Source: Ottowia sp.
GTDB taxonomy: Bacteria; Pseudomonadota; Gammaproteobacteria; Burkholderiales; Burkholderiaceae_C
Direction: 5' to 3'
NCBI GenBank assembly: GCA_023228705.1
Contig: JALOAS010000018.1
Span: forward strand, 1-39,241
Length of the DNA: 39,241 nt
In this document: piece after piece, positions 7,853 through 16,972 of the stretch
Numbering within the stretch: the stretch's first letter is position 1
Layout: each line of letters starts with the position of its first letter
The notes under the pieces: generated by a model
Database searches by the model: none
Told to the model about the DNA's origin: nothing
What the model saw: the letters and a program-made list of their open reading frames with translations, nothing else
Made by a program: the position numbers and the translations under genes

Positions 7853-8632
7853 TCACAATATACCGATCTTGCGAGCGAGCCATGGGACTTTGGTCCTGAG
7901 AACTCCATTGACAGCATAAAAGCAGAAATAGTACGCCGCTACAAATATATTTAGTCTTTCAATATCTCTATATAATCGCCAAGTGTACTGCGCTGCTAAT
8001 TTTTTATTTGCTGATATTGAATCATCACGCAGCTGATAATAAGCCAGAGGATCAGATATACCATATGCGTAATCAATTTTTTTCAATATACGCAGCCACA
8101 GGCCCAAATCCTGTCTCTTCCTGATCAACGGCATATATACTTTGCCTAGATTTACAGTATCATATACAGCCGTCAAGCAACCAATGGAGCATACTTTTAA
8201 CAGATCGATATATGAAACCCGATTCGGCACTCTCACATGTCCAACGATCTTCCCATCTTGGGACAATTTTTCGTAAGCAGCATAACAAAAGTCAATTTTT
8301 TTCTCTTTCATAAACTCTATTTGCCTCTCGAGTTTTTCCGGCCGCCATCTATCATCACTATCGAGAAATGCAATGTAACGGGCATTCGCAAGTTCTATAG
8401 CCATGTTCCTGGCCACTGCAGCGCCTGAATTTTCATCCAGACTAATAATTTTTATTCTTGAATCTTTTTCAGCAAATTGCTGAGCTACCTCCAACGAATT
8501 ATCCGTTGAACAGTCATCAACGAGTATCAACTCCCAATCTGAATAAGTTTGCTCAAGGACTGATTTAATTGTCTCAGAGATAAATCTCGAACAATTGTAT
8601 AATGGCGTAATTATCGAAACCTCAACAGGCAT
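7853..8632 (-). CDS. Family 2 glycosyltransferase
   Basis: A 259-residue GT-A fold enzyme: VSIITPLYNCSRFISETIKSVLEQTYSDWELILVDD holds the nucleotide-binding start of the domain, DDCSTDNS the first Asp motif, and AFLDSDDRW the DxD-like metal site. The C-terminus has a hydrophobic stretch (FVAAYYFCFYAV). It would add one sugar of the repeat unit on the lipid carrier. The ATG at 8632 is chosen over 8674 because the domain begins immediately after it and the longer form overlaps the epimerase. Last gene of the minus-strand operon. AT-rich, unlike the epimerase before it. Confidence 0.85.
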   Translation of the reverse strand: MPVEVSIITPLYNCSRFISETIKSVLEQTYSDWELILVDDCSTDNSLEVAQQFAEKDSRIKIISLDENSGAAVARNMAIELANARYIAFLDSDDRWRPEKLERQIEFMKEKKIDFCYAAYEKLSQDGKIVGHVRVPNRVSYIDLLKVCSIGCLTAVYDTVNLGKVYMPLIRKRQDLGLWLRILKKIDYAYGISDPLAYYQLRDDSISANKKLAAQYTWRLYRDIERLNIFVAAYYFCFYAVNGVLRTKVPWLARKIGIL

Positions 8633-8652
8633 ATTAAACACGCAAATTAAAG

Positions 8653-9741
8653 TTATGTGAGGGAACGCAAGCATCGTACGATGCGACTCGCAGCATCGCC
8701 AGTGCCGTACGGCTGCACGACCTTACCTTGGCTTCCCAATGCAGCACGCATGGCCGATATAATGGCCTTCTTGCCTGTTGGTGGTGTCAAGTGGTTCCAG
8801 CCGGCCGCAACCAGTTCCGTCCACTCGGTTTCATCGCGCAGCGTCACGCAAGGCACCTTGTGGAAGAACGCCTCCTTCTGCACGCCGCCGGAATCCGTGG
8901 CAACAAGTGCCGCCGCCTGCTCCAGCTCGACCATGTCCAGGTACCCCAGCGGATCGACAAACCGTATTTGCTGCGCCAACGCCTGCAAGTCACCCTGCGC
9001 TTCCAGTACGCCACGGGTGCGCGGATGCAACGGCAGGACAACTGGAATCTCTGCGCCAACATGTGCCAGCGCCTGCATGATGGCATCCAGCCGCTCGGGC
9101 ACATCGGTGTTTTCAGCCCGGTGCACGGTGGCCAAGATATAGCCGCCTTTCTCCAGTTCCAGCCGCTTGAGCGCGCCATCCTCGCGCGCTGCGGTCCGCT
9201 GGCCATGATGCAGCGCCACGTCGTACATTACGTCGCCCACCTGATGGATGCGCTGCGCATCCATACCTTCACGCTGCAGATGCGCTACGGCCTCGTCGGT
9301 TGGCGCAAACAGCCAGGTTGAAATGCGGTCGGCCAGGATGCGGTTGACTTCTTCCGGCATGCGCATGTTGAAGCTGCGCAGACCGGCTTCCACGTGTGCC
9401 ACCGGAATATGCAGCTTGGCCGCCGCCAACGCACCGGCAAGCGTGGAATTGGTGTCGCCGTAGATCAGCACGGCATCTGGCTCTTCTTGCAGCAGCACGC
9501 GCTCTATGCCCTCCAGCATGCGCCCGGTCATGGCGCCATGGGTGCCGCCATGAATGTCCAGGTTGTACGCTGGCGGGGCCATGCCAAGCTCGGCAAAAAA
9601 CACGTCGCTCATGTTGGCGTCAAAGTGCTGGCCGGTGTGCACCACCACCTCCTGCACTTGCGGATGGCGCGCAAATTCTGCCGACACCACGCTGGCCTTG
9701 ATGAATTGCGGGCGCGCGCCCAAGGCGGTGACAATTTTCAC
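8653..9741 (-). CDS. WecB/WbpI-type UDP-sugar 2-epimerase
   Basis: A 362-residue non-hydrolysing UDP-GlcNAc 2-epimerase family protein: GARPQFIKA, TGQHFD, GDTNSTLAGALAA, HVEAGLRSFN, MPEEVNR and DSGGVQKEA are all present. Because wbpA, wbpB, wbpD and wbpE homologues lie upstream in the same operon, it most likely acts as WbpI, converting UDP-GlcNAc3NAcA to UDP-ManNAc3NAcA; a WecB role (UDP-ManNAc) is the alternative. The GTG start overlaps the preceding glycosyltransferase stop by 4 bp (GTGA). Its GC content is higher than that of the neighbouring O-unit genes. Confidence 0.85.
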   Translation of the reverse strand: MKIVTALGARPQFIKASVVSAEFARHPQVQEVVVHTGQHFDANMSDVFFAELGMAPPAYNLDIHGGTHGAMTGRMLEGIERVLLQEEPDAVLIYGDTNSTLAGALAAAKLHIPVAHVEAGLRSFNMRMPEEVNRILADRISTWLFAPTDEAVAHLQREGMDAQRIHQVGDVMYDVALHHGQRTAAREDGALKRLELEKGGYILATVHRAENTDVPERLDAIMQALAHVGAEIPVVLPLHPRTRGVLEAQGDLQALAQQIRFVDPLGYLDMVELEQAAALVATDSGGVQKEAFFHKVPCVTLRDETEWTELVAAGWNHLTPPTGKKAIISAMRAALGSQGKVVQPYGTGDAASRIVRCLRSLT

Positions 9742-10850
9742 GATATCTCTCGGTAAAAATCGGTCAATTTTGCCGCCTCATTGCCCCAATTGTATTTTTG
9801 CTGCACAGCCTGCTGCCCGTTGCGACCCATCTGCTCGGCCTCCTGCGGATGGGTCGCCAGCCAATCTATGGCGGCTGCAATGGCTTCGGGATTCATGGGG
9901 TCAACGCAGATACCGCAGTGGTTGCCTTCCACGATCTCCTTCCACAGTGGGAAATTGGAGGCAATCACGGGCACGCCTGCGCTCATGTACTCAAACATTT
10001 TTACGGGGAGCGCATCCAGATAATTGATGACTGGATGCAAAGTAACCAAACCCGCAATCGATGTGCGCAACACCTCGCGCACCTGCGCCCGGTCGAGCCA
10101 GCCACGGGCGTCCACTTGCGCCCAGCCGGGCAGCGCGTGTGCGCTGGCCTCAACATCCACCTCCGAAAACGTCCCTCCCAACACCAGGCGCATATCGGCG
10201 TTGACCTGGTCCATGGCGGCAACAATTTCCAGTATGCCGCGGATGCGCGAGATCCCGCCCACGTAGCACACCTGGGGTTGCTTCTGCGCCCAGTCAATCT
10301 CGTCCGCGGCCAGCTCACCCAGCAATGGGTAGTTGTTGACATCCACCGATTTGACGCCCATCGCCAAATACTTGTCACGGATGTATGGCGTGGCAGCAAC
10401 CACGCCGTCCAAATCCCGGCAAGCCCAACGCTCGTAAACCGCGAACGCATGAGACAACGCCCACCGTGCCGGCTTGTTCAGATACGGCTTGCCAAGCAAC
10501 TGCTTGGGCACATCCTCGTGCGCATCAAAGATGACCTTCTTGCTGCGCCGCTTGAGCTTGCGCGCAATGGGCAGCAGTTCGGGATCGTGCAGGTGGTACA
10601 CGGCGGCGTCCAGTGCCAGCGCCTTGGCCAATACCCGCCCCGGTGCATGGCGCATGCGGTTCAGACGTCCTGTTGACGCACCCACATCATGAATGGCCAC
10701 GCCGTCCCGTGTCTCGTCGCCCTTCCCATCGGCGACCACCAGCGCGACGTTGTATCCGGCGTCGGCAAGCGATCGACACTCCTTCAAGAAGATGCGGGTG
10801 TCATATCGGGGGTGGGCGGAGGTTAAATGAATAATCCTAGTTCCCAGCAT
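9738..10850 (-). CDS. GT-B glycosyltransferase (family 4-like)
   Basis: A 370-residue glycosyltransferase starting RIIHLTSAHPRYDTRIFLKECRSL, typical of the N-terminal domain of GT-B enzymes linked to WbpI-type epimerases. The C-terminal domain shows ARGWLDR, LPVKMFEYMSAGVPVIASNF and the acceptor-loop region near LWKEIVEGNHCGICV. It probably transfers a sugar of the O-unit, plausibly ManNAc3NAcA since it is coupled by a 4-bp overlap to the epimerase gene. Substrate not determined by sequence. It overlaps the wzy stop by 14 bp. Confidence 0.82.
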   Translation of the reverse strand: MLGTRIIHLTSAHPRYDTRIFLKECRSLADAGYNVALVVADGKGDETRDGVAIHDVGASTGRLNRMRHAPGRVLAKALALDAAVYHLHDPELLPIARKLKRRSKKVIFDAHEDVPKQLLGKPYLNKPARWALSHAFAVYERWACRDLDGVVAATPYIRDKYLAMGVKSVDVNNYPLLGELAADEIDWAQKQPQVCYVGGISRIRGILEIVAAMDQVNADMRLVLGGTFSEVDVEASAHALPGWAQVDARGWLDRAQVREVLRTSIAGLVTLHPVINYLDALPVKMFEYMSAGVPVIASNFPLWKEIVEGNHCGICVDPMNPEAIAAAIDWLATHPQEAEQMGRNGQQAVQQKYNWGNEAAKLTDFYREIS

Positions 10851-12300
10851 AAGTAATTTTGTGCGAATTAAGAGTTAATGATCGTACGCATAGGATTATT
10901 AATATAATGCAAACCGACGGAAAGATCATCCAAAATAAATTAAAATTATTGAATTCTCCTTTGACGTATAGCATAAAAAATAACGAAAATTTTGAATAAA
11001 ATATTAAATAAATATTTCCTCTAATTTTTTGCAATCGTTTCACAATTCCGCCAAGCATTCCAAACATAAACATCCCAAACGTGACGCCGAACCAGCCAAA
11101 GTTCAAATACATTTCACCCATTCCTGTCACAGGCAAAGTGCCAGTAGGGATATCTATCGGAGCACTATAAGCGTACCATGTCTCTTTCGAGACAACAGCA
11201 GGCATTTGTATCAAACCATTCAGATCAGGAGATACAAATCCGTAAAATGGAAACAACAGTGTTTTACCGTATTGGTACCCTATGTCTATTGCCCAGGAAT
11301 CAATAATTTTCATTAACAGCGGGATATTAGGTACATTACCTTTTTGGAAGACGTAATAATATCCAGACATCCAAACTCCTCGCGTCTCTATAAAATCTTT
11401 CAATTCCCCGCTCAAAGAGGTTGACAGATAAATACTACTCAAGAGTCTTAGAGAATAAATAATTAATCCGGCAATCACAAATCCGGCTCCCAACATCAAC
11501 ATTTTATTATTTAATTTCTTCTCACCTCTGTTGTAATAGTATAGAATTACAAAAGTTAAAGCATAAAATAGGGTTTGTATAATCCTTCCGCTGCTGGCAA
11601 ACATTAAGACGGATAATATGACTACAAGGCGTGTTCTGTACGATATTCGCGCGTGATCTAGATCTCGAATAAATAGCATATAAGCTGCCACATATGCAAG
11701 TTGATAGAATAATGTGGTGCCTCCACTCCTAAACATCTGGGAACGCGTTGCTAATCCGCCATAATATTTAATTATGCTTCCGTCTGTGAATATATATATG
11801 TTAAAAATAAAATTCGACAGCCCTAAAATAAATAATATATACGCAAATAAAGAAAAATAATAACCACCAATACCAGGAATGCCAAGCTCGCGTACACGCC
11901 TTCTTGTAGAGTGACGGCCAGATACCAAAAAAAAACCTGCGAACACACACCAAAATGAAATGACGCAAACAAATAATGCGGCAGTATAAATATAATCAAT
12001 ATTGTGATAGAAAGTGGTATTGGTCAAAAACGTGCTGCGCTCCAAACCAATGGCTTGAAGAAATATAAAATATAAGTACACAAATGCATAATATAATGCA
12101 AAGAGCGTCATAGGGCTAAATACATCCAGCCCTGTTTTCTTCAAAAAAACAATACAAAGTGAGGTAACGCCTATAATGATCAAAAAACCATCCAGAGGGT
12201 CTGATGATAGTTGAAATTCGCAAATTACCACGACTGCAATAACTGTCAGAGCGACGTAGAGTCGTTTAATGATAGAATCATGCATTGACGTGCGCTGCAT
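10837..12300 (-). CDS. wzy: O-antigen polymerase (Wzy-like)
   Basis: A 487-residue polytopic membrane protein with roughly ten to twelve hydrophobic segments and a long hydrophilic stretch around GLATRSQMFRSGGTT to LATR, as in oligosaccharide-repeat-unit polymerases. It would link O-units in the periplasm. Sequence conservation is low in this family, so the call rests on topology, length and its place between wzx and glycosyltransferase genes. Start ATG at 12300 is 8 bp after the wzx stop; an upstream start would overlap wzx. Markedly AT-rich with many ATA and AAT codons, unlike the island's flanks, indicating horizontal origin. Confidence 0.8.
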   Translation of the reverse strand: MQRTSMHDSIIKRLYVALTVIAVVVICEFQLSSDPLDGFLIIIGVTSLCIVFLKKTGLDVFSPMTLFALYYAFVYLYFIFLQAIGLERSTFLTNTTFYHNIDYIYTAALFVCVISFWCVFAGFFLVSGRHSTRRRVRELGIPGIGGYYFSLFAYILFILGLSNFIFNIYIFTDGSIIKYYGGLATRSQMFRSGGTTLFYQLAYVAAYMLFIRDLDHARISYRTRLVVILSVLMFASSGRIIQTLFYALTFVILYYYNRGEKKLNNKMLMLGAGFVIAGLIIYSLRLLSSIYLSTSLSGELKDFIETRGVWMSGYYYVFQKGNVPNIPLLMKIIDSWAIDIGYQYGKTLLFPFYGFVSPDLNGLIQMPAVVSKETWYAYSAPIDIPTGTLPVTGMGEMYLNFGWFGVTFGMFMFGMLGGIVKRLQKIRGNIYLIFYSKFSLFFMLYVKGEFNNFNLFWMIFPSVCIILIILCVRSLTLNSHKITYAGN

Positions 12301-12308
12301 ATTTATAT

Positions 12309-13718
12309 TTAATGTCGTTGAGTGGCCAATTGCCAAATCGCATGCAAGCTGCGTCTCCCGTGCCATAACGAAGCAATGCTAACGATCCATAACACTATTC
12401 GGATTTCAATATTTGATTTATATCCAGATACTCCTACAATCACAGATAAAACCCATATTCCAATTGCGTAGATATGCAAGGGACACCGATAGAGTTTATT
12501 CCATATAAGTGCTGAAAACTCAGTCCGCAAAATCCAATATACCCAAAAAGCTGTAACATTGGCGATCATCGCACCTGTAGCACCATAATTTGAGACAAGC
12601 AACAGACAAAGGACTGCATTAACTATAACTGCCGATACGGCAGCCATTAGCGCAAATACTGTCCTGCGTGTAACACTAATTCCTATTCCGGTAACCTCAG
12701 CTAAGGTATAGTATAAAGGTGCAGCCATGCATCCGACGATTAAAAATTGAACTCCATTATACGATAATGGTAGTATATATTGTATGACAGGAGAAATGGC
12801 CGCGACAAAACATAATGATATAAAGACTATCGTCGTCATATGATATGCAATTGTGTTTATGCGCTCCAGGTTTTCGTTGTTTGCGACCCATTGAAATACA
12901 ATTGGCGACCAAATTACATTAAAAATCCCAGCCATAACAGTCGCAGCACTCGCGATACTTGATGCTACGGAATAGAATGCCAGCTCTTCAAAGCTAGAAT
13001 ATGATCGAAGAAATAGGCGAGCCATCGCTGCCAGTCCCCACGACGCTACACCTCCAAATATTAATGGCCATCCGAACGCAAACAGATGTTTAAAGGTGGA
13101 TGAATGCAGTCGGGCATGCAGAGCTTGCAACCAATCATAACGAGTGTTCCAAGAAAATACTATTAACGTTAGAGTGAGGGCTGCTGCCTGTGCACCGAGA
13201 AGCATACTGAATCCACGCTTCGTAGTCGCAAACGCGTAGATGACAATTATGGCTAAAAGCAGGAGCTTTGCGAGAATCTGACTCATCGAGTATGCTAGAC
13301 CGCGATTCTGCATGCGCAATACTAACGATAGAAAGCGAGAGACGTACGCAACCATGATGCAGGCTGCAGTCAGAATCGAGAACTGAACATGCTTCTCGTC
13401 ATAAAGAATTGCGGACAAGGACTCGGGTGCTATAAGGAGGATGGTCAGAAGCATCAAGAATAGAATTGCCAAACCAGGAAGCGCAGCGTTGAGCAGTAAG
13501 TTCGGCTTGTCCTCTGTTTCATGATATTCTCTAACATAAGCTTGGTCTAGGCCGAGACAAGACAAAATAATCGCGAAATTTATTGCGACCTGAAGCATCG
13601 ATAATTGCCCGATGGCTTCGGCTGGAAAGATCCACGTCATCACGGGCAATGAGAGGGCAGATAGTCCGCCTGCGGCAACTGGCCCGACTGCAAAGCCTAG
13701 AATTTGACGATGATTCAT
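12309..13718 (-). CDS. wzx: O-unit flippase (Wzx, MOP superfamily)
   Basis: A 469-residue membrane protein with about twelve to fourteen transmembrane segments, beginning QILGFAVGPVAAGGLSALSLPVMTWIFPAEAIGQLSML, the usual start of polysaccharide flippases. It would move undecaprenyl-linked repeat units across the inner membrane for Wzy. It lies between a glycosyltransferase and wzy with short gaps (18 and 8 bp), so it is cotranscribed. AT-rich like wzy. Confidence 0.85.
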   Translation of the reverse strand: MNHRQILGFAVGPVAAGGLSALSLPVMTWIFPAEAIGQLSMLQVAINFAIILSCLGLDQAYVREYHETEDKPNLLLNAALPGLAILFLMLLTILLIAPESLSAILYDEKHVQFSILTAACIMVAYVSRFLSLVLRMQNRGLAYSMSQILAKLLLLAIIVIYAFATTKRGFSMLLGAQAAALTLTLIVFSWNTRYDWLQALHARLHSSTFKHLFAFGWPLIFGGVASWGLAAMARLFLRSYSSFEELAFYSVASSIASAATVMAGIFNVIWSPIVFQWVANNENLERINTIAYHMTTIVFISLCFVAAISPVIQYILPLSYNGVQFLIVGCMAAPLYYTLAEVTGIGISVTRRTVFALMAAVSAVIVNAVLCLLLVSNYGATGAMIANVTAFWVYWILRTEFSALIWNKLYRCPLHIYAIGIWVLSVIVGVSGYKSNIEIRIVLWIVSIASLWHGRRSLHAIWQLATQRH

Positions 13719-13736
13719 TTTAATCGGAAGAATTTA

Positions 13737-14981
13737 CTACGTTCTTCCTGTTTCACAAAGCGCTCGGATACTCATCACAAATTTGATGTAATTAACTTCT
13801 GCAGAATATTCTCTAATGACTTTGAAGCGTGCTGCATCTCTGAATTTCTGACGCTTTTCTCCGACTAGGTGAATAATCGCATCTGATATATCGAGATCAG
13901 AGAAATTGTGAGGCAATAAGACGCCGCATTCATCATTTACAAGCTCTGATACGCCACCCACGTCAGGTGCAATCGCTGGTATGCCATATGACATAGCTTC
14001 CATAATTGAAACTGGTACGCCCTCAGAAGCGCTGCAGTTTATAAATATATCAACTGCTTTGGAAGCGTAATGATCTAGGACTTCGGAGTTATCTCTTTCC
14101 CCGATAAACGAAAATGATATATTTGGATGATTGAGTTTAATACTTGCGTATCGTTCGAGATCTGATCGCAATAGGCCATCGCCTATATGTATCCACGATA
14201 TGGATAAATTTGTGTTCAACGCGCTCGCTGCTTGAATCGCATCTATTATCTTATCAATGCGTTTTATCGAAACGCAAAAAGATACGGATACGATACGAAC
14301 AACGTTATCGATACTGCCACTTCCTGGAATTAATGGAACACAAACTCCTAAGCGGGAAAGATGTATGATTCGTGACGGTATATGGTATGTTTGCTCAAGA
14401 TATGTTTGACAATCTAATGAAATAGCATAAATAGCGTCGAATTTCGTTCCAAACTGTCGTTTGAGCGGCATGTAGCCATCAAATCCTAGGTATTCATAAA
14501 CATCGGTCCTATGCGCCCTCGCTGCAACATGATCAATAGAGCCACTACGTTTCATCATGCACGCTGCATAGGCGATTTCTGAGTGCCAGTAGCAGTATGC
14601 GCAGTCAAGAGGACCATACTGTTCAATAATCGTGGAAATTTTGTGTTTAGCAAAAAATACTGTCGCCACGGAGCGAAACGCATCGCCACATGTTCGCAGT
14701 CGTAATTTGTGAATTCGATACAAATATAGGAGCTCTTGCCAGAAAAGGGTGGAAGACAGTGCCCGGAATCCGAAGAAAATTCTCTGAAGGAAATTCGCTC
14801 GATTAGTTGACTCAACGATAATATTGTCCGGTATGGGTCGAGGTATACCGGATGCATTATATGGAACAAGAATAACTCTGGCCCATCCTGCGCGCGACCA
14901 ATATTGAATTTCAGATTCAAGAAATTGCTCGCCAGGCGGATAAGGAAAGGTAGACGTAAAAATAGCTATAGTACGCATCAT
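13737..14981 (-). CDS. Family 4 glycosyltransferase
   Basis: A 414-residue GT-B enzyme. N-terminal: FTSTFPYPPGEQFLESEI. C-terminal nucleotide-binding domain: RIVSVSFCVSIKRIDKIIDAI, HIGDGLLRSDLE and SASEGVPVSIMEAMSYGIPAIAPDVGGVSELV, the last including the conserved glutamates of family 4. It would transfer a sugar to the growing O-unit. First gene of the AT-rich half of the operon; 182 bp separate it from the aminotransferase gene, so it may have its own promoter. Confidence 0.85.
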   Translation of the reverse strand: MMRTIAIFTSTFPYPPGEQFLESEIQYWSRAGWARVILVPYNASGIPRPIPDNIIVESTNRANFLQRIFFGFRALSSTLFWQELLYLYRIHKLRLRTCGDAFRSVATVFFAKHKISTIIEQYGPLDCAYCYWHSEIAYAACMMKRSGSIDHVAARAHRTDVYEYLGFDGYMPLKRQFGTKFDAIYAISLDCQTYLEQTYHIPSRIIHLSRLGVCVPLIPGSGSIDNVVRIVSVSFCVSIKRIDKIIDAIQAASALNTNLSISWIHIGDGLLRSDLERYASIKLNHPNISFSFIGERDNSEVLDHYASKAVDIFINCSASEGVPVSIMEAMSYGIPAIAPDVGGVSELVNDECGVLLPHNFSDLDISDAIIHLVGEKRQKFRDAARFKVIREYSAEVNYIKFVMSIRALCETGRT

Positions 14982-15163
14982 GTGTTCACGCTTGTTTTCG
15001 TGATAATTGATTTCAATTGTATATAAAACTCACCTGATACAAATTCTGGTACTTTCGGGCTTGATGGGTTAGTTTAATGCTTTTTTAGCACTAATGAAGT
15101 AAATTAAGAAGACGAATCTAAATCTATTAAAGCCGACAGCATGAGTCGATGACTCATCTGCGT
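14982..15163. promoter_or_regulatory. AT-rich gap with hairpin after wbpE
   Basis: A perfect inverted repeat ATGAGTC-GAT-GACTCAT (15141-15157) lies 6 bp past the stop of the wbpE fusion on the minus strand. It lacks a T-run, so it may stabilise the mRNA end or act as a regulatory site. AT-rich sequence between here and 14981 could hold a promoter for the downstream glycosyltransferase, but no convincing -35/-10 pair was found. This gap marks the change from GC-rich to AT-rich genes. Confidence 0.45.
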
Positions 15164-16972
15164 TTAAGTTTTGATCATGGTGGTTCCGCCTCGCGCGTAC
15201 GTTTTAAATACTATTCTTGCAATTTTCTTTAGCGCTGAGGTATCCAAATACGGATGCATGGGCAGGCTGACGACGCGCCGGGCGATGGCGTCGCCCACGG
15301 GGAGGTTGGCTGCGGGGTCGGCCACGGCGGGCTGCTGATTGATGGGGATGGGGTAGTGCACAGCGGTTGGGATGCCCGCGGCCTTGAGCTGCTCTTGCAC
15401 GCGCTGGCGGTTGGGGACCTGGATGGTGTATTGGGCCCAGGCGCTGGTGTTGTGGGATTCCAAGTGGGGAAGTTGCATGGCTGCGGATGAGGGCTGGATT
15501 TCCGCGTCGCTGCGCTCCTCGCAATGACGCGAGGGGGGTGTGGTGGTGGTGGCGGTGATGGATTGCTTCGTCGCTGACGCTCCTCGCAATGACGGGAGGG
15601 GGGACGCTCCTCGCGATGACGAGGTGGGGGGCGCTCCTCGCAATGACGATGGAGGGGGTGCTTCGCGCGATGGGGAGGGGGTGGCGAAGGGAGTTAGCAG
15701 GGTGTTGTAGCGCTCGGCGATTTGTTGGCGCAGTGCGAGTTCGTCGTCCAGGATATCGAGCTTGGCCAGCAAAATGGCCGCCTGCACCGTATCCAGGCGG
15801 CTGTTGACGCCCACGCGCACGTGGTGGTAGCGGCGGTCTTGCCCGTGGCGGGCGATCTGGCGGATGACTTTTGCCAACTCGTCGTCGTTGGTGAAGATGG
15901 CGCCGCCGTCGCCGTAGGCGCCCAGGGGTTTGCTGGGAAAGAAGCTGGTGCAGGCCACGGTGGTGAGGTTGCAGCTCTTGCGGCCCTTGTAGGTGGCGCC
16001 AAAGCTTTGCGCTGCGTCTTCTATGACGGGGATGCCGTGCCGGGCGGCGATGGCGTTGATGGCGTCGTAGTCTGCACACTGGCCGTAGAGGCTGACGGGG
16101 ATGATGGCTTTGGTACGCGGGGTGATGGCGGCTTGCAGCTTGGCCGGGTTCAGGTTGCAGGTGCGCGGGTCCACGTCCACGTAAACCGGCTTGGCGCCCA
16201 GCAGGGCCACGGTTTCTGCGGTGGCGATGTAGGTGAAGCCGGGGGTGATGACCTCGTCGCCCGGGCCGATGCCAAAGGCCATTTGGGCAATTTGCAGGGC
16301 GTCGGTGCCGTTGGCGCAACTGATGCAATATTTGGCGCCGGTGTAGGTGGCAAGCCGTTCTTCCAGCTCGGTGACCTCGGGGCCGTTGATGTATTGGCCG
16401 TGGTGCAGGACGCGCTGGATGGCGCGGTTGATCTGCGGCAGGATCTGCCGCTGCTGGGCGGCAAGGTCGATGAACGCCAGCTTGCCACGATCATGTGCAG
16501 GCATGACAAGCGCGCCATCCGCATCTATCAAGTCTTGCGGTTTTTGTGCCTGTTCTGATTTTTCCAGCCATTGCCTGTCGTTGGTGACAAAGACCGGATG
16601 GGGCAAATAGGCGCTGGCAAGATGCATGATGAGCCGGTCTTCAAGATCGTCGTCGCGGATGGATTCAAGGCCAAGCAATTCATCGCCAACCTGGGGCAGG
16701 GGCTTGAGCATTGCGCACACGGCCTGTGTGGCCTGGAGCGCTCGTGCATTGGATTGCTCGCGGTTGCCGAGATCCTGCCGTATGTTGCGTTCAGCCAGGT
16801 ACAGCAGCGTGGTCAGCGAGTGGGCTGCGTACCACCCGGTGGCTTGCCCGGCTTCTACCGCCTCAAGCAGCGCAATCGTTGCCCGGTAGCTGGAGCCGCG
16901 CAACAAGACTGCGTCGAGCAGGACGTTGGTATCAAAAACAAGCTGCAAATCAGCGGTTGCCACGGTGTTCAT
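15164..16972 (-). CDS. PIN-domain toxin fused to WbpE-type aminotransferase
   Basis: A continuous 602-codon frame with two recognisable parts. Residues 1-155 are a VapC-like PIN domain: LVFDTNVLLD with Asp14, acidic residues around E61 and DDDLED (107-112), and VTNDRQW (129-135). Residues 165-600 are a DegT/DnrJ/EryC1/StrS aminotransferase: FIDLAAQQ, HGQYINGPEV, NGTDAL, PGFTYIAT, IEDAAQSFGA and the PLP lysine in FFPSKPLGAYGDGGA (Lys348). The latter matches WbpE, which makes UDP-GlcNAc3NA for the ManNAc3NAcA pathway. An internal ATG at 16504 (Met157) could start the enzyme alone. Residues 431-498 are a repeat-derived insertion with 9-residue periodicity. The fusion and the insertion are both unusual. 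Confidence 0.85.
   Translation of the reverse strand: MNTVATADLQLVFDTNVLLDAVLLRGSSYRATIALLEAVEAGQATGWYAAHSLTTLLYLAERNIRQDLGNREQSNARALQATQAVCAMLKPLPQVGDELLGLESIRDDDLEDRLIMHLASAYLPHPVFVTNDRQWLEKSEQAQKPQDLIDADGALVMPAHDRGKLAFIDLAAQQRQILPQINRAIQRVLHHGQYINGPEVTELEERLATYTGAKYCISCANGTDALQIAQMAFGIGPGDEVITPGFTYIATAETVALLGAKPVYVDVDPRTCNLNPAKLQAAITPRTKAIIPVSLYGQCADYDAINAIAARHGIPVIEDAAQSFGATYKGRKSCNLTTVACTSFFPSKPLGAYGDGGAIFTNDDELAKVIRQIARHGQDRRYHHVRVGVNSRLDTVQAAILLAKLDILDDELALRQQIAERYNTLLTPFATPSPSREAPPPSSLRGAPPTSSSRGASPLPSLRGASATKQSITATTTTPPSRHCEERSDAEIQPSSAAMQLPHLESHNTSAWAQYTIQVPNRQRVQEQLKAAGIPTAVHYPIPINQQPAVADPAANLPVGDAIARRVVSLPMHPYLDTSALKKIARIVFKTYARGGTTMIKT
15487..15690. repeat. 27-nt repeats inside the wbpE coding region
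   Basis: Four 27-nt units (starts 15577, 15604, 15631, 15658) built on [AG]CGCTCCTCGC[AG]ATGAC, plus a further separate copy at 15509, fill a loop of the aminotransferase. The core resembles a short intergenic repeat seen in many bacterial genomes whose translation gives CEERSDA or SLRGA-type peptides, as here. The 27-nt period keeps the frame. The normal enzyme resumes at about residue 499 (HLESHNTSAWAQYTI). Confidence 0.85.
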
